This document shows positions 1 to 12,800 of a stretch of 64,000 nt of DNA, in pieces. The position numbers were made by a program, and so were the translations under genes. The notes under the pieces were generated by a model. That model saw only the letters and a list, made by a program, of their open reading frames with translations. It ran no database searches and was not told the origin of the DNA. How positions within the stretch are numbered: the first letter of the stretch is position 1; each line of letters opens with the position of its first letter. The DNA comes from UBA1732 sp045114235 (GTDB lineage: Bacteria > Verrucomicrobiota > Lentisphaeria > Victivallales > UBA1829). The DNA is taken from NCBI GenBank assembly GCA_045114235.1, contig JBGUKB010000078.1:1-64000 (forward strand). Direction: 5' to 3'.

Positions 1-269
1 GCAAACGCCCGCTCGTCGATACGGGTTCCTACTGGCTGCGCCTCGGTTTCTTCGCGGAAGGACAGGATTTCCCCGAATTCCTCCGCGGATCGGACACTCT
101 CCCGGACTACATCGTCGTTCCCGCGGACGCCCTCGCGGAAACCGGATTCGACGACGCAGGTATCGAAAAAGCGTTACGGTATCTGGCCGTGCCGGGAGCT
201 TACCGGGAAGTCCACGCCGATGCCGTCGACGGGATCCGGTACTTCATTTTCAGGAACGCCGCCCTGTGA
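1..269 (+). CDS. C-terminal fragment of an unrecognised protein
   Basis: An open frame enters from the left edge (first full codon at base 3) and ends at TGA 267-269, giving 88 residues. The tail is soluble-looking, with an aromatic start (YWLRLGFF) and a segment reading DYIVVPADALAETGFDD. I see no motif that identifies a family. Short C-terminal domains of this texture occur in membrane glycosyltransferases, but that is only a guess. The coding frame is supported by the strong GC-rich codon pattern and lack of stops; the function is unknown. Confidence 0.6.
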   Translation, partial: KRPLVDTGSYWLRLGFFAEGQDFPEFLRGSDTLPDYIVVPADALAETGFDDAGIEKALRYLAVPGAYREVHADAVDGIRYFIFRNAAL

Positions 270-762
270 TCCATTGATTCACGCGCCGGGCGGTTCTCGT
301 CTTTCTCTCCTTTCTCTCTTTTCTCCTCCAGTCTTTCTTGATCTGCCCTCAGGACCGCCGCATCCGAGGCAAGATTTCTATGTTTCTCCCCTGCCCCGTG
401 AACCGGGCATGTCGCATCCCGGATGTTGCCATGGTCGTTTCGAAAGATGCAACGCGTCTCCGGGACAGCAACCGTTTCCGGCCATCCGGCAGATTATCAC
501 CAAATAATACCTGTATCCCCTCTTCTCCCCCCTTCGTCCCCTTCCGGACACGTTGTCCGTTGATTCGGGGGCGGCTGTGCGTCCCCCGACGGGCTTGCCG
601 CCGGAATCGACTCCCCGCTCCGCCTCCCACGCTCCTGCCCGCGGATCGGCGGAATCAGGCATGCTGCCGCCCCTGCGGAAGTCGACGTTCGGATCGATCC
701 ATGAATCGGCAGCCTCCCCCCGGTCTTAAGTGCAAAGTCCCCCAAAACGCCCAAGACAAAAA
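270..762. other. Non-coding gap between convergent genes
   Basis: About 490 bases lie between the stop of the left partial gene and the terminators of the giant minus-strand gene. Open frames exist on both strands, but they are Arg/Pro/Cys-rich, overlap one another and have no recognisable start context, so I call none of them. No tRNA fold or repeat family was seen. Confidence 0.5.
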
Positions 763-792
763 GTCCGCGCCCCGTTTTCATGGAGCGCGGAC
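757..792 (-). terminator. Second tandem terminator of the giant gene
   Basis: GTCCGCGC (763-770) pairs with GCGCGGAC (785-792) around a 14-base loop. Read on the minus strand the stem is followed by TTTTTGTC (762-755). The plus strand also has a T-run after the stem, so it may work in both directions. Confidence 0.7.
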
Positions 793-805
793 AGTTTTTA
801 AACAG

Positions 806-841
806 GAAAAAGCCCCTGCACCCGTTTCCAGGTGCAGGGGC
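806..841 (-). terminator. Rho-independent terminator of the giant gene
   Basis: A perfect 11-bp stem (812-822 with 831-841) and an 8-base loop are followed on the minus strand by TTTTT (811-807). It lies about 60 bases beyond the stop codon of the giant gene, with a second hairpin just downstream. Confidence 0.85.
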
Positions 842-898
842 CGTTGGTTCTGTAGAACCGTTCGGTTCAGCTGACAGAACTGAATGTTACCGCATGAC

Positions 899-3800
899 TT
901 ATGCGATGACGGTCCAGCTCATGTCGACGCCGTAGCCGAGGACGTTCCACTGGCTCATGTCGCCGTTGGTGTAGTAGCCAAGCATACCGGTGGAGTACTG
1001 GCGGACCAGCAGATCATCCGTCTGGTCGCCGTTGTAGTCACCGGCGCCGACCACGAACCAGTCAGCAGCATCGAGCTGGCCGACGAGCGACCAGTTGGTG
1101 GTAGAGCCATCGCCCCACATCGCGACCAGGCCGGTCTCAGCGTGGAAGGCGACGATGTCGTCCTTGCCGTCGCCGGAGAAGTCGCCGATTGCGCGGACTT
1201 CCCAGCCGAGGTCGGAGTTGGTGAGGTGCGTGGCGGCGCCGTCGATGCCGACGGTGTAGAACACCTGACCGCCCGCGTAGGACATCACGACGGAATCCTT
1301 GCCGGAACCGGTGAAGTCGCCGCAGCCGATCATTTCCCAGTTGGCGTCATAACCAGCGCCGAGGCTGACCCAGTTGTCGGTTCCATCGGTCCAGACGCCG
1401 AGGGCGCCGAGTTCGGTGGAGTGCCACAGGATGGAGTTCTTGCCTTCGTTGCCGGTCATGTTGCCGACCTTGTTCTTCCACACATAGCCCTCATTGTTGG
1501 TGAGGTAGCTGATGTTGACCCAGTTGTCGTCCGTGTCCATCGCATCGAGGTAGTAGCCGATGAACGCGCCCTTGATGCCGCTGACTTCGACGTTGCCGAC
1601 GAGGACGGAGTCCGCCTTGCCGTTGGCGTTCATGTCGTAGGCGCCGAGGACTTCCCAGGTGTCGACCGGGTGCGTCGCGTTCGTGCTCTGCCACGTGCTC
1701 GTGCCGTCCAGCCAGAAGCCGATCTGGCCCTGGCCGCCGGTGTACTGGAACATCACGTCGGAGATGCCGTTCGCATTGACGTCGCTCTTCGCGATGTAGG
1801 TCGGAGTCGGCGGGACCGGCTTCTCGGCGATCGTGAGAGCGAGATCGCTGTTGTCGGTGATGGCGAGCGCGTAGGTGAAGTCGCCGATCACGGTGGCTTC
1901 AGCGCCGACCTTCAGCGTGTAGTTGCCGAACAGGACATCGCTGTTGAAGGTCGCAGCGTCGGAGGCGAGCAGGTAGGTGCCCGCGGCGGCGGTGGCGACG
2001 GACAGCGTGTAGGACGTGGTGCCGAAGACCTTGGAGAAGCCGTTGAACTGGGCGGCTTCAGCCGTGGCGTTGGCAGTGTCGAACGCAACCGTACCGTTGA
2101 TCGTGATGGCCGTGTCGAACGTGGCCTTGCCGACGACGGTGGCGGGAGCTTCGACCGTGATGGTCTTGCTGTAGCCGTCAGCGAAGGAGACTTCGCCGCC
2201 GACGACGAAGACCTTGCCGTCGTCCGTGGTGCCGGCGATGGCGCCCGCGAGGGTCGCGAACGCATCGTAGCCGATCGTGGCGGTCTTGGTGCCGACCGTG
2301 ACGGTGTCGCCGGCCTGCTTGTTGGACCATTCGCTGTTCGCATAGGTCACTTCCGGGGTTTCCGGAGTCGGCGGGACATAAGCGGCGACGGTGAGGATCA
2401 GGTCGCCGTTGGTGTCCACGAGGGAGACCGTGTAGGAGAAGTCGCCGATGATGGCAGCTTCGCCGAGCTTCAGCGTGGTGTTGCCGAACGCGATGTCGGA
2501 GGCGAATCCGGTCGCGTCGGAAGCAAGCGTCCAGGTGCCCGCGACCGCGGCAGCGGTCAGCGTGTACTTCGTGTCGCCGGTGACGTACTGGAAGCCGCCG
2601 AACTGAGCGCCGTTCGCGGCATACTGCGTGTCGAACGCGACGGTACCGTTGATGGTAACGTTGGTCGTGAACACGGCATTGCCGGCGATCGTGGCTTCAG
2701 CGTTGACGGTGAGGGTCTTCGCGATGTCCTTGGTGAAGGACGCCGTGCCGCCGAGGACCTTGACTTCGCCGTAGTCGACGACGGTGTCGTAGGCCTCATC
2801 GCCGGTCAGGAACGCGTTGTAGCCGAACGTTGCGCCGGTGGCGACGACGTCGCCGGCCTTGGCGCCGGTCCATTCGCTGTTCGCGTAGGTGACGGTGATC
2901 GGGGCGACAAAGACTTCCTTGGTCAGGCTGAGGACGTTGTTGTCGTCAAGAGCCAGCGTGTAGTCGATGCCGTCGATCTGGACCTTCTGACCGAACACGA
3001 GATCGCCGATCTTGCCCGCGGAGGTCTGCAGGACAGCATTGCTGCTGAAGCTGGCGGCCTCGGTCGCGAGAGCGTAGGTGCCGTCGGCCTGGTCAGCCGC
3101 GATCGTGATCGTGATGGTCGGAGCGCCAGTGAGGATCGAGTAGTTCGTCACGGAAGCGCTTGCGCCGGCACTCTGAGCGGAGATGTCGAAGTCGAGGATG
3201 GAGCCTTCCGCGAAGGAGACTGCAGCACCCGTGAGCATTCCGAGACCGCCGGTGACCTTGGCGCCGGATTCGACCGTGAGCACGCCCTTGCCGCGGACGT
3301 TCGCGTTGACCGCGACCGCGCCGCTCTGGAGCGTGAGGGAACCGACCGCAGTACCGGTACCGATCGCCAGGCCGTTGCCTTCGCTGCCCTCGACGGTGGA
3401 GTCGGCGGTAGCGGTGACAGTGCGGACGATCGGGTTGGAGAACTGGACGTCGCTGGCGAGGATCGTGATGGAGCCGTTGGCGGAAACCGCAGCGGCGGCC
3501 GCATCGGCCGTTGCAAACGCATCGGAACCGATGATGGCGGTGCCGCCAGGAACCTCAACGACGGATCCGGCTTCTTCGCCTTCCCAGAGGGCGTTCACGA
3601 ACACGTCGAGCTTCTTCATGTTCAGGTGGACTTCGTTGCCGACCACGTTGATCGTGTAGGCGGAGTCGTCTGTGATGAAGGAGCCGTCGCCGAAGATCGC
3701 GGTGGCGGTCAGGACCAGGATATCGGTCGTGGTGCCGTCGACGAACGGAGCGGCGGAGATCATGAACTTGCCGTCATTGACGAGGCTGCCGTTGATCGTG

Positions 3801-6800
3801 ATCACATCGGATCCGTTGTAGTTCAGCTGGGCCGTCGCATCGATCGAGATGCTGTTGGACTTGAGGGCGGAGGTGGTGACCTTGCCGCCGGTCACGTACA
3901 GGACAGCGTCGTCGGCCGTGAGGGCCGGGATGGCCTCGGTGGCACTGCCGAACGCGTTTTCGCCGTAGAACAGGGCTTCTCCATCATAGGAGGCGCCGAC
4001 CTTGACGGTTTCGGCGGTGTAGTCGCTGTTCACGTAGATGTCCTTGACCGCGCCCTTCAGCACGACGGCGTTGAGAACAGGCGTTTCGCCGGCGGTCTCA
4101 TAACCGAAGACGAGAGAATAGGGCGAGCCTTCCTCAAGTCCGATTACGGAGATGCCTGCTTCCGTGATGTTCTCGAAACCGCCGGTGACGGTCACAGTCT
4201 CTTCGCCCGAATCCGGATCGACGGTCTTGGTGACGGTCGTCGCCATGTCGATGAAGACCTTGCTCGCGCCGGTGTAGCCGGTCACGTCGATGTTGATCTT
4301 CGCTTCGGTGGTGGCCATGCGGAGCGTGGTACCGGTGAAGTAAGCATCGGACGCAAGGTTCATTTCGCGGAACCAGTACGTGTAGTTGACGTTGACGTCG
4401 CCGGAGACGTTCAGAACCTTCTTGCCGGTGAAGGAAGTCAGTTCTGCATCTCTGGTGGAGTTGTAGTCGAGACGTCCGGCGAGCAGGTAACCCTTGAAGT
4501 CGACATCTTCGAGGTTGAAGATGAAGTCGGAGTTGCTGTTCGGAGCGTGCGTGTCCCAACCGGTGCCCCAGTTGTTGTCGAGGGCCAAGCGCATGGTGTT
4601 GCGGCCATCGCCGAAGGTGCTGTCCTTGATATTGACGGTGATGGTGCCCTGAGAGCTCTGGTCGCCGTCCTGGATTCTCCACCACTTGTCGGCGGGAGTC
4701 TCAACATTGTTGAGGTTGATGACCACGTCGGCGCCGAGGAACGTCACGGTTTCGCCCGCGATCTCGACCACATCGGTCTTGCCGACCGGGGAGTCGCCGA
4801 TGAACACGATGTCATCGTAGATGGTCGAATCCGTGAAGTTGAACGTCACGAGGGACGGAGCAAGCTCAGTGCCTTCGATGTAGGTCAGGTTGTAGCCGAT
4901 CAGCGTCTGGTTGCCGCTGGCGCTGCCCATCGTCGAGCCGGTCACGTTGAACGTGGCGCTGCCGATGATGCGGTTCGGGTGGTTCCACGGACCGTCGCCC
5001 TGATCGTAGGTGCCGGTCACGGTGCCGAGGAAGTAGCTCGTGGCGCCGGTGATGAACGTGCTGTTCTCGATGTTGACCTCGACGTCGCCGAAGTAGATCA
5101 TGTCATCGTTGGTGTAGCCGTTGATCAGGACGGGCACGGTGCTGTCGGTGAGGTACAGGTTGGCGATCTTGCCCTGGGTGCTGACATCGTAGCCGGGACG
5201 GCCGTTGACGTACAGGCCCATGCCGTTCGACATCTTGTTGACGGCCTCGGTCAGGGAGTAGAACGCATTGACGCCCCAGAGCAGGGTTTCGCCGGTGATG
5301 CTGTTGGTCTGGCCTTCGACGATGCCCTCGCCCGCGGTACCGAACGCGATATCGACGTAGAAGTTATCGACGCGCATCGCGTGGATGCTGTTGTCGATGT
5401 GGCTGTAGTAGGCATGGAACGCGCCGGAGCCTTCGCCGGTGAGGACGATGTCGTCATCGGTGAAGTTGGCGATGCCGGTGCCGGTGCTGAGCACGACGGC
5501 GTCGGACGCAGCCTGGACATAGCCGGTCATGTCGATGGTGATCGTGGTGCCTGCGGCCTGTTCGATGCCGCCCGCGACGGTCAGGGTTCCGGCCTTGGCG
5601 GTCAGAGCGCTGAATCCGGAGATGGACGCGACGGAGAAGTCAGTGTTGACCGTGAGGGTGCCGCCGTCGCCGGCGAGGGCGCCGATCGCGGTACCGGAGG
5701 TGTTCGCACTGACGATCACGTCGTTGCCCTTCGTGAGCGTGACGGCTTCGGCGGAGGTGCCGCCCTCGATGTAGAGGGTGCTGCCCTTGCCGACTGCCGC
5801 CGCGGCGCTCGCGACGGAACTGAACGCGTTCTTGTTCCAGACGAGAGCCATGTCGCCGATGAACTTGTCGTGGACGTCCGCTTCGGTCCAGTCGGCGTTC
5901 GCGTAGGCGTTGCCGACGAGATCGGAGGTGACGAGCAGGGTCTTGCCGTCATCGAGGAACTCGTAGCCGAAGCCAGCGCCGATGACCGAGACGGCGGGTT
6001 TCACATCGCCGAAGCCGCCTTCCACGACGAGGACCTTCTTGGTGAACTCCGCGAAGTTGGAAGCGTCGATCGTGATGGCCGCACCGTTGAAGCTGGTCAG
6101 GTTCACGAGGCTGTTGGCGTCGAGCACGACGTTGTCGAAGCCGGTGACGTTCTTGACCGTGGCGTTGCCATCGAAGTACAGGGTGCTGATGCCGGTGACG
6201 TCTTCCTCGCCGCCGTTGACGGTGCCGCCGATGGACACGCCGTCGGCGATGGTGACCGCGGCGTCGCCGGTAACCTTGGAGAAGGTGCCGCCGGCAACGA
6301 TGACGTTCGTCACAGTCGCGCCCTTGTTGATCGTGATGTCGACGGATGCGACATCCGGAGCCGGATTGAACTGTTCAACCCATTCCGGCGCTTCGTCGGT
6401 GCCGACATTGACCATGGTCACGCTGGCGTTGGTGCCGCCGACCACGTTCGAGATCTCGCCGCCGTTGACGACGGTGGTGTAGCCGAACGTGTAGAGCGAA
6501 CCGGAAGCGCTCATGACCTGGATCTTGGCATTGACACGACCGTCGTCGACGGCCGCATAGGCCTTCTTCATCGTGTCAACGGCGTTGTCGCCGAACACGA
6601 GGTAGTTGTTCGTGCCGTCTTCTTCAACGACCGAGACGCCGGTGGTGGCTTCGCCGTAGTCGTTGCCGTAGAAGACGTCGAGGCCAGGTCTGTAGACGAA
6701 GACGCTCGTGGAGCCGACGACGGCCTTGAAGCCTTCGATCTCTTCGCCAGCCGCATCGACGTACTTGGCGGCGATTTCCACACCCTCGGCAGGAGCGTTG

Positions 6801-9800
6801 ATCGTGGTGCCGACCACTGCGAACGTGGCGACATCGCTGTCCTTCGTGCCGCGGAGGATGAAGCCTTCGCCTTCGGACATCGAGATCGTGCTGCCGGTCA
6901 GCAGTGCGCCTTCGGCGATCTCAATGCTGTTGAACTCTCTGACTCTGCGGATCTGGCTGGTGCCGCCGGTCACGTGGAGTCTGCGGACGCCGCTGATGTT
7001 GTTCAGGCCGCCGTCGGTCTGGCCGCGGCCGCCGTTCAGGTTGCCGTCCGCCATGGTGACGCCGCTGATGTAGACATCGGCTTCGCCGCTCCAGGAACCG
7101 GTCGTATCGGAACCGAAGAGGCCGATCGCCATGGTGTCGCCGGTGAAGGTGGAGTCGGTGACCGTCAGGGTGAGATAGGTGTTGTTCGCTTCCTGCGGTT
7201 CCCAGACCTGGATCCACTTGGCTGCCGGAGCATTGACGTTCGACAGGGTGACGTTGACTTCCTTCAGCTGGACGTCTTCCTGGCCTTCAGCCTTGCCGTT
7301 GAAGACGCGGTCGAAGAGCATCAGGTCGCCACGGAGGTCGTAGTCGGCGACCGTGACGTTCACGGTGCCGCCGGACAGGTTGGCATAACGCGCGATACGG
7401 AAATCGTTGGTGTCATGCGTGCCCTTGGAGATCGTGATGTTCCAGGCCGTGTCGTCATAGGACTCGGTCTGCGCATTCCAGTTGCCGACGACCATTTCCT
7501 GGTGAGCACTGTCATTGCCCTGGCCTGCGATGGCCGCGAACCAGGTGAGCGTGCTGGCAGTGATCACGGCGGTGAAGTCGCCGTCGCGGAACTTCTCGGT
7601 GCTGTCATCGTTGTAGCCGGCAACGAAGCCGCCGGTGGTGATGCCGGTGACGTTCACGTTGATCGGCGCAGCCGTGAAGAAGTAGTAGAAGGCGCCCGCG
7701 GTGCCGCCGTCCGCGAAGAGCGTGCCGCCGGTGACCGCATAGCGGGCGGCGTTGACGTTCCATTCGGACATGTTGTAACCGTAGACGATCGTAGCGGTCT
7801 TGCCGTCGATGGAGACGACTTCGCCGTTCCGGTCGGCAGTGGCGTTGGCATCGAGGAACGCGAATTCACCGCGTTCGACCGCGACGAGAGCCTTCTTGGT
7901 CTCATCGTAGTACGGCATCAGGCGGTCGGCGTTGTTCTGGGCACCGACTTGCGTACGGCTGAAGGTCTGGCCGGAAACAGGCTGGATGAAGTTGGCAATG
8001 CCGTTGGCAGGCGCCAGGAGGTTGCCTGCGCCGCCCTTGTAGCCATCCATGTTCACGACGAGTTCGCCGCCCTTCTCGATGTAGGAGATGCCGGTGCTGA
8101 CGTTCACGTTGTTGCCGGCGCGGAAGCGGAAGTACTGGATGCCGTCCATCGTGGCGATGGAGGTAGCCTTGGAACCAGCCACGTCATTCGCGATCACGCG
8201 ATAGCCGACCGTGGAACCGGCGACGCCCGCGAGGGAGCCGATGGTAACCGCGGAGGTGCTGGCGGTGATGCGGACGGTGGAGCGGTGATCGGCATCGGCG
8301 CCGTCGCCGATGACGAAGCCGCCGAACGAGCCGCCGTCGATCTGCAGGTTGACCTGGCCGATGCTGGTGAGGTCATACGTGCCGGAGAAGTTGCCGTCGA
8401 GCACATACAGCGTGTAATCGCTGGTGGTGTGGGCGATGGCTTCTTCCATGGTCTTGAACGCGTTCACGCCGTAGACGAGGAGGTCTCCGTTGTAGGAGAG
8501 GCCGTAGACGTCTTCGGTGAAGCTGCTGCAGAGGTAGACGTTGCCCGGGTCGGTGGAGACGAGCCATAGCTCATCCTTCCCGTTGTAGTAGTACTTGTCA
8601 TCGCCGTCAGCGGTGATGGTGATCGTCTTCATGTCGAGGTCCGCGAGGCCTTCGGCCTTCAGCACGAGCTTGCTCGGGCCGGTGTATTCGGCGGAAGCCA
8701 GGTGGATAGACTTGAGGTCGAGCGCGCCGTTGACGGTGAGGGTGTCGTTGCAGTCGATTTCGAGCGCGGTGACCGAGAGGTCGCCGGAGATGGTGGCGTT
8801 GGCCGTGACGGTCAGTTTGTCGAAATCGGTGACGTTGCCGCGGACGTTGACGGCTCCGGAGATCGTCAGGCCGCTGGTGCCGCCGGTGACGCTGTCCTTG
8901 GAACCGACGATGTCGCCGCCGGTGAAACCGGTGACGGCCGGTTCGACGCTCTCATCCGTGTACTGGAAGCCGAACGTGCCGCCCGCGAGTTCGAGGTTCG
9001 CGTTGCCGGAAACGGTCTTGCCTTCCTCGGCGATGGTGATGCCGGCGAAGAGGCCGTCGGAAACGACGAGGTTCACGAACGCGGTGGAATCCTGGTCGGC
9101 GATGGTGCCGTACAGCGGATCGAGCTCTTCAGAGGAACCGAAGGTGCCGCCGGTGATGTACAGCGCGTTGCCGGCCTTCAGAGCCGCCTTGGCAGCTTCG
9201 AAGCCGACGAGCTCGTCGTAACCTTCTTCTTCGCCGTAGGCGTTGCCCTTGACCACGACTTCTTCGCCGTCGAGGACCGTCAAGGCCATCGCTTCGCCGG
9301 TCGGGGCGATCTGGCCGACGACCACGTCGTTGCTGGTGTAGCCGGGGTTGTAGTACAGGTCTGCGACGGAGTCGTTGTCCCAGATGACCAGGCCCTTCTT
9401 GCCGGCCAGGAGCTGGTACTTCGCGGCATCCTGCTCGAGGTTGAGCTCGATGCCCGCGGCGTCGTTCGCGAAGCCGTTGGACAGGCTGACCAGGACCTTG
9501 GAGGCGCCGGTGTAGCCCTTGGCGTCGACCTTGACGATACCGCTGTCGCGGAACGTGATCGTGCCGCCGGAGAGGAACGTATCCACGTTCATATCCAGTT
9601 CCTGGAACCAGTTCGCCCACTGGATGAAGTTGGACGACCCCTTGATGATCAGGGTGGCGTAGTTGCCGCCGCCGACCGAGTTGTTGGTGAGGCCGGACGC
9701 GGACAGGAGCGCGTTGACGTGGGAGTTCTCGACCGTGAAGAAGATCGGCGAAGCGTCGCTGTGACGGTCGTTGTTGCCGTCGCCGAACGCCGCGATACGG

Positions 9801-12800
9801 GCGTTGTTGCCGCCCGTGCCGGGCATAATCGTCGAGTTCTTGATGGTCAGGCTGATGGAATCGAACTGACCCCAGTTGGTGACCTGGGCCAGGCCGATCC
9901 ACTTCGCGCCGCCGCCGAACGTGACGTTGTCGAAGGTGACGTCAAGGACGGGGTGGACTTCGGGATCACCGATGCCGGTGCCGGAATCGCGCGTACCCGC
10001 ACGGGCGTCGCCGAAGATCGGCTTGAGGTCGCCGCGGATGTCCCAGTTCTTGAAGGTCAGCGAGAGGGTGCTCTGGAGCGTGGCCCACTGGCCGAAGAAC
10101 CGCAGGTTGCTGTCGTTGCGGCCATTTTCCAACGTGATCGTGATCGGGGCATGATAGCTCAGGGACGTGTTGACGCGTTCCCAGGTATTGCCTCGGCCGA
10201 GGATATCGTTGAAGTTCGAGTTGTCGGCATTGTTGTTCTGGCCGTTCTCATCCGGGGAGATCGGAAGGAGGCTGCCGTCAATCGTAATGGTGACCGGAGT
10301 GTAGATGTGCGTATCATTCGGGGCACGGTTGCGGTTGATCGGATGGAGTCTGCTGACAGTTCCGCCGACGACGTACAGATTGAGTGCGCTCGTATTGGAC
10401 GGATTGACCAGGCCTTCGTTGTAGTTGGTGACATACAGCGTGCCGCCAGTAATGACCTTGCCCATGGCGGTATTCAGGTCGCTGAAGGCGTTGGAGCCCC
10501 ACTGCAGGACGTCGCCGTTGAACATCGTCGTGCCGGTGATCTCTTCCGTGAAGGTCGGATCGAAGTAGATGCGCGTGAGGTCCATCAGGAACACTTCCTT
10601 GCCGGAAGCATAGACGGTGACGCCCGGATCGCAGGCGTACTGGGTCACGCCGGAGATGCCGGCGGTGGTGCTGATGACCTTGCGCAGGTTGGTGCCTTCT
10701 TCGGTCGCGACAGCGGCGCCGGTCAGGTAGATCGTGCCGCCGGAGAGGTCGATGTAGCCGGAATCCAGGAAGCTGGCGGTGCTGACGGTGAGGAGCTTGA
10801 CGCCCTCGATGCCGCCGACCTTGGAGCTGCCTTCGAGCAGAAGCACGGTGTCGTCCGCGCCGGCGATCACGCCGTCGACCGTGACGTTGTCGCCGAGGGT
10901 GATGGCCGCCTTGGTGACGGAGTAGACGCCTTCGCCCGCGGTGAGGGCGATGCCGCCGACGCTGCCCGCGTCGATCGTGATGCTCATTCCACTGGCATCG
11001 GTCTTGTCGACGCCGTAGATGTAGCCTTCGACCTTGCCGCCTTCCATGGCGAAGTTGGCGCCGTTCAGGTGGATCTCGTCGGCGAGCGTGCCGCCGGTGA
11101 CCGTCACGGTGTAGTCGTCAACGGGGTTGCCGAGGTTGGCGACCGCATCGGCCGCGGTGTTGAACGCGTTGAAGCCGAACTCGAGGTAGGTGCCGTCGGC
11201 GAGGTAGGTGCCGGTGGTGGCTTCCGAGTAGTCGGCGTTCAGGAACGTGTTGGTCGGGATCGTGCTCTTCAGGACGATTTCCTTGCCGTCCGCGGTCTTG
11301 AAGACGCTGTATTCGCCGCCTTCGTTGCCGAGGATCTGGATCTTGCCGACGTCGCCGGTGATGCCGTCGGTCGTGGAGATCACGACGTGCGAGCTGCCGA
11401 GGTAGTTGGTCGCGTCGATCGTGATGACCGCGTCGGAGAAGTTCAGGCTGTCGGCCGTGATCACGTTGTCCGCGAACATGGAGATGCCGGAGCCGGAAAC
11501 ATCGCCGAAGTCGACGACCGCGCCCTTGGCGACCTGGACGTCTGCGAAGTTGGCGACATCGCCGAGAATGGCGTTGCCCTTGACGTTCATCGTGGACTTG
11601 CCGGAACCATCGGCGGAACCGATGACGGCGCCCGCCGCGACGGTGAGGGTCGAAGCCTTCCTGTCGCCCATGGTGACGGTGCCGAACTCGACGCCGCTCT
11701 TCACGTCAACGTTGTTGCCGTTGAAGTTCTGGGCTTCGTAGGTGCCGCCGGTGACGACGATGGTGCCGCCCCATTCGGAGGCGTAGATCAGAGGCTTCTC
11801 GAAGCTGGCGTGCGCGTTGCCGCCGAAGAACAGCTCCTTGCCGCCGACGGTCTGGCCGCTGATGTCGTCGGTGTAGGTGTCATTGACGTACATGTCGTCG
11901 GTCTTGTCGAACACGCCGATACGGCTGACGACCCAGCGGTCGCTGTTGTTAGCGGTAACATGGCGGAAGCCGCTGACGATGATTTCGCACTGGCCGGTCA
12001 GGTCGTTGTCGCCGATGACCGAGATGCTGCTCATGGCCTCGTCGGTGTAGATTTCGCCGGCGGTGATCACGGTGTGCGTGCCGCCTTCGTAACCGGACAT
12101 GTTGACGTAGATGTTGATCGGGGTGCCGGCGTTGTCGAGGACGTCCGTCGACAGGTTTTCGCCGCGGTAGGCCGTCGTGAACTGCAGGTTGTTGCTGAGT
12201 TCAAGTCTGGCGTCCGCGTCGATGATCAGGGTATCCCATTCCATGACCCAGCTGGCACGCGTGACGGCGCTCTTCTCCGTCGCGACGATGTGCAGCGTGG
12301 TCGGGGCGTTGAACACCTGGAGGGCGTTCGCGCCGTGCGTCAGGGAGTCGCCGGGACGAAGGGTGTTCGTCACGGAGGAACCGCCCATGGTGACGGTGAC
12401 GCTGCCGGCCGTGAAGGTGGACTGGTAGATGTTGGCGCCGCTGTTGGCGACCCAGTCGGCCGTGTGGATCACATAGAAGTGCTCACCGACCGTGGAGTCG
12501 TACACTTCGACGTTGATGTTGGCATTGATCTTGGTCGGCGTGGAGCCGCTCATGTTGATGCCGTAGAAACGTCCGAGGTAGGAATCTTCCACCGTCAGGT
12601 TGATGTCGATCGGGTCTTCTTCCTTGGTGCCGAAGTCGCCGTAGCCGATGTAGACCGAGGTGAACGTGCTGCCGACGATGGAGGCGTTGATGTCGCCGTC
12701 GATCACGCTGGTGTAGGTGTTGCCGGTGATGTAGAGGGCGCCGCCGTTGGTGTTGGTCGCGTTGAACGTGAAGTTGCCGTTCATCGTGTACGCCTTGTTC

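Noticed and set aside
338..874. 178-codon frame in the left intergenic gap
   Set aside because: Arg/Pro/Cys-rich, overlaps other frames and both terminators, no start signal.
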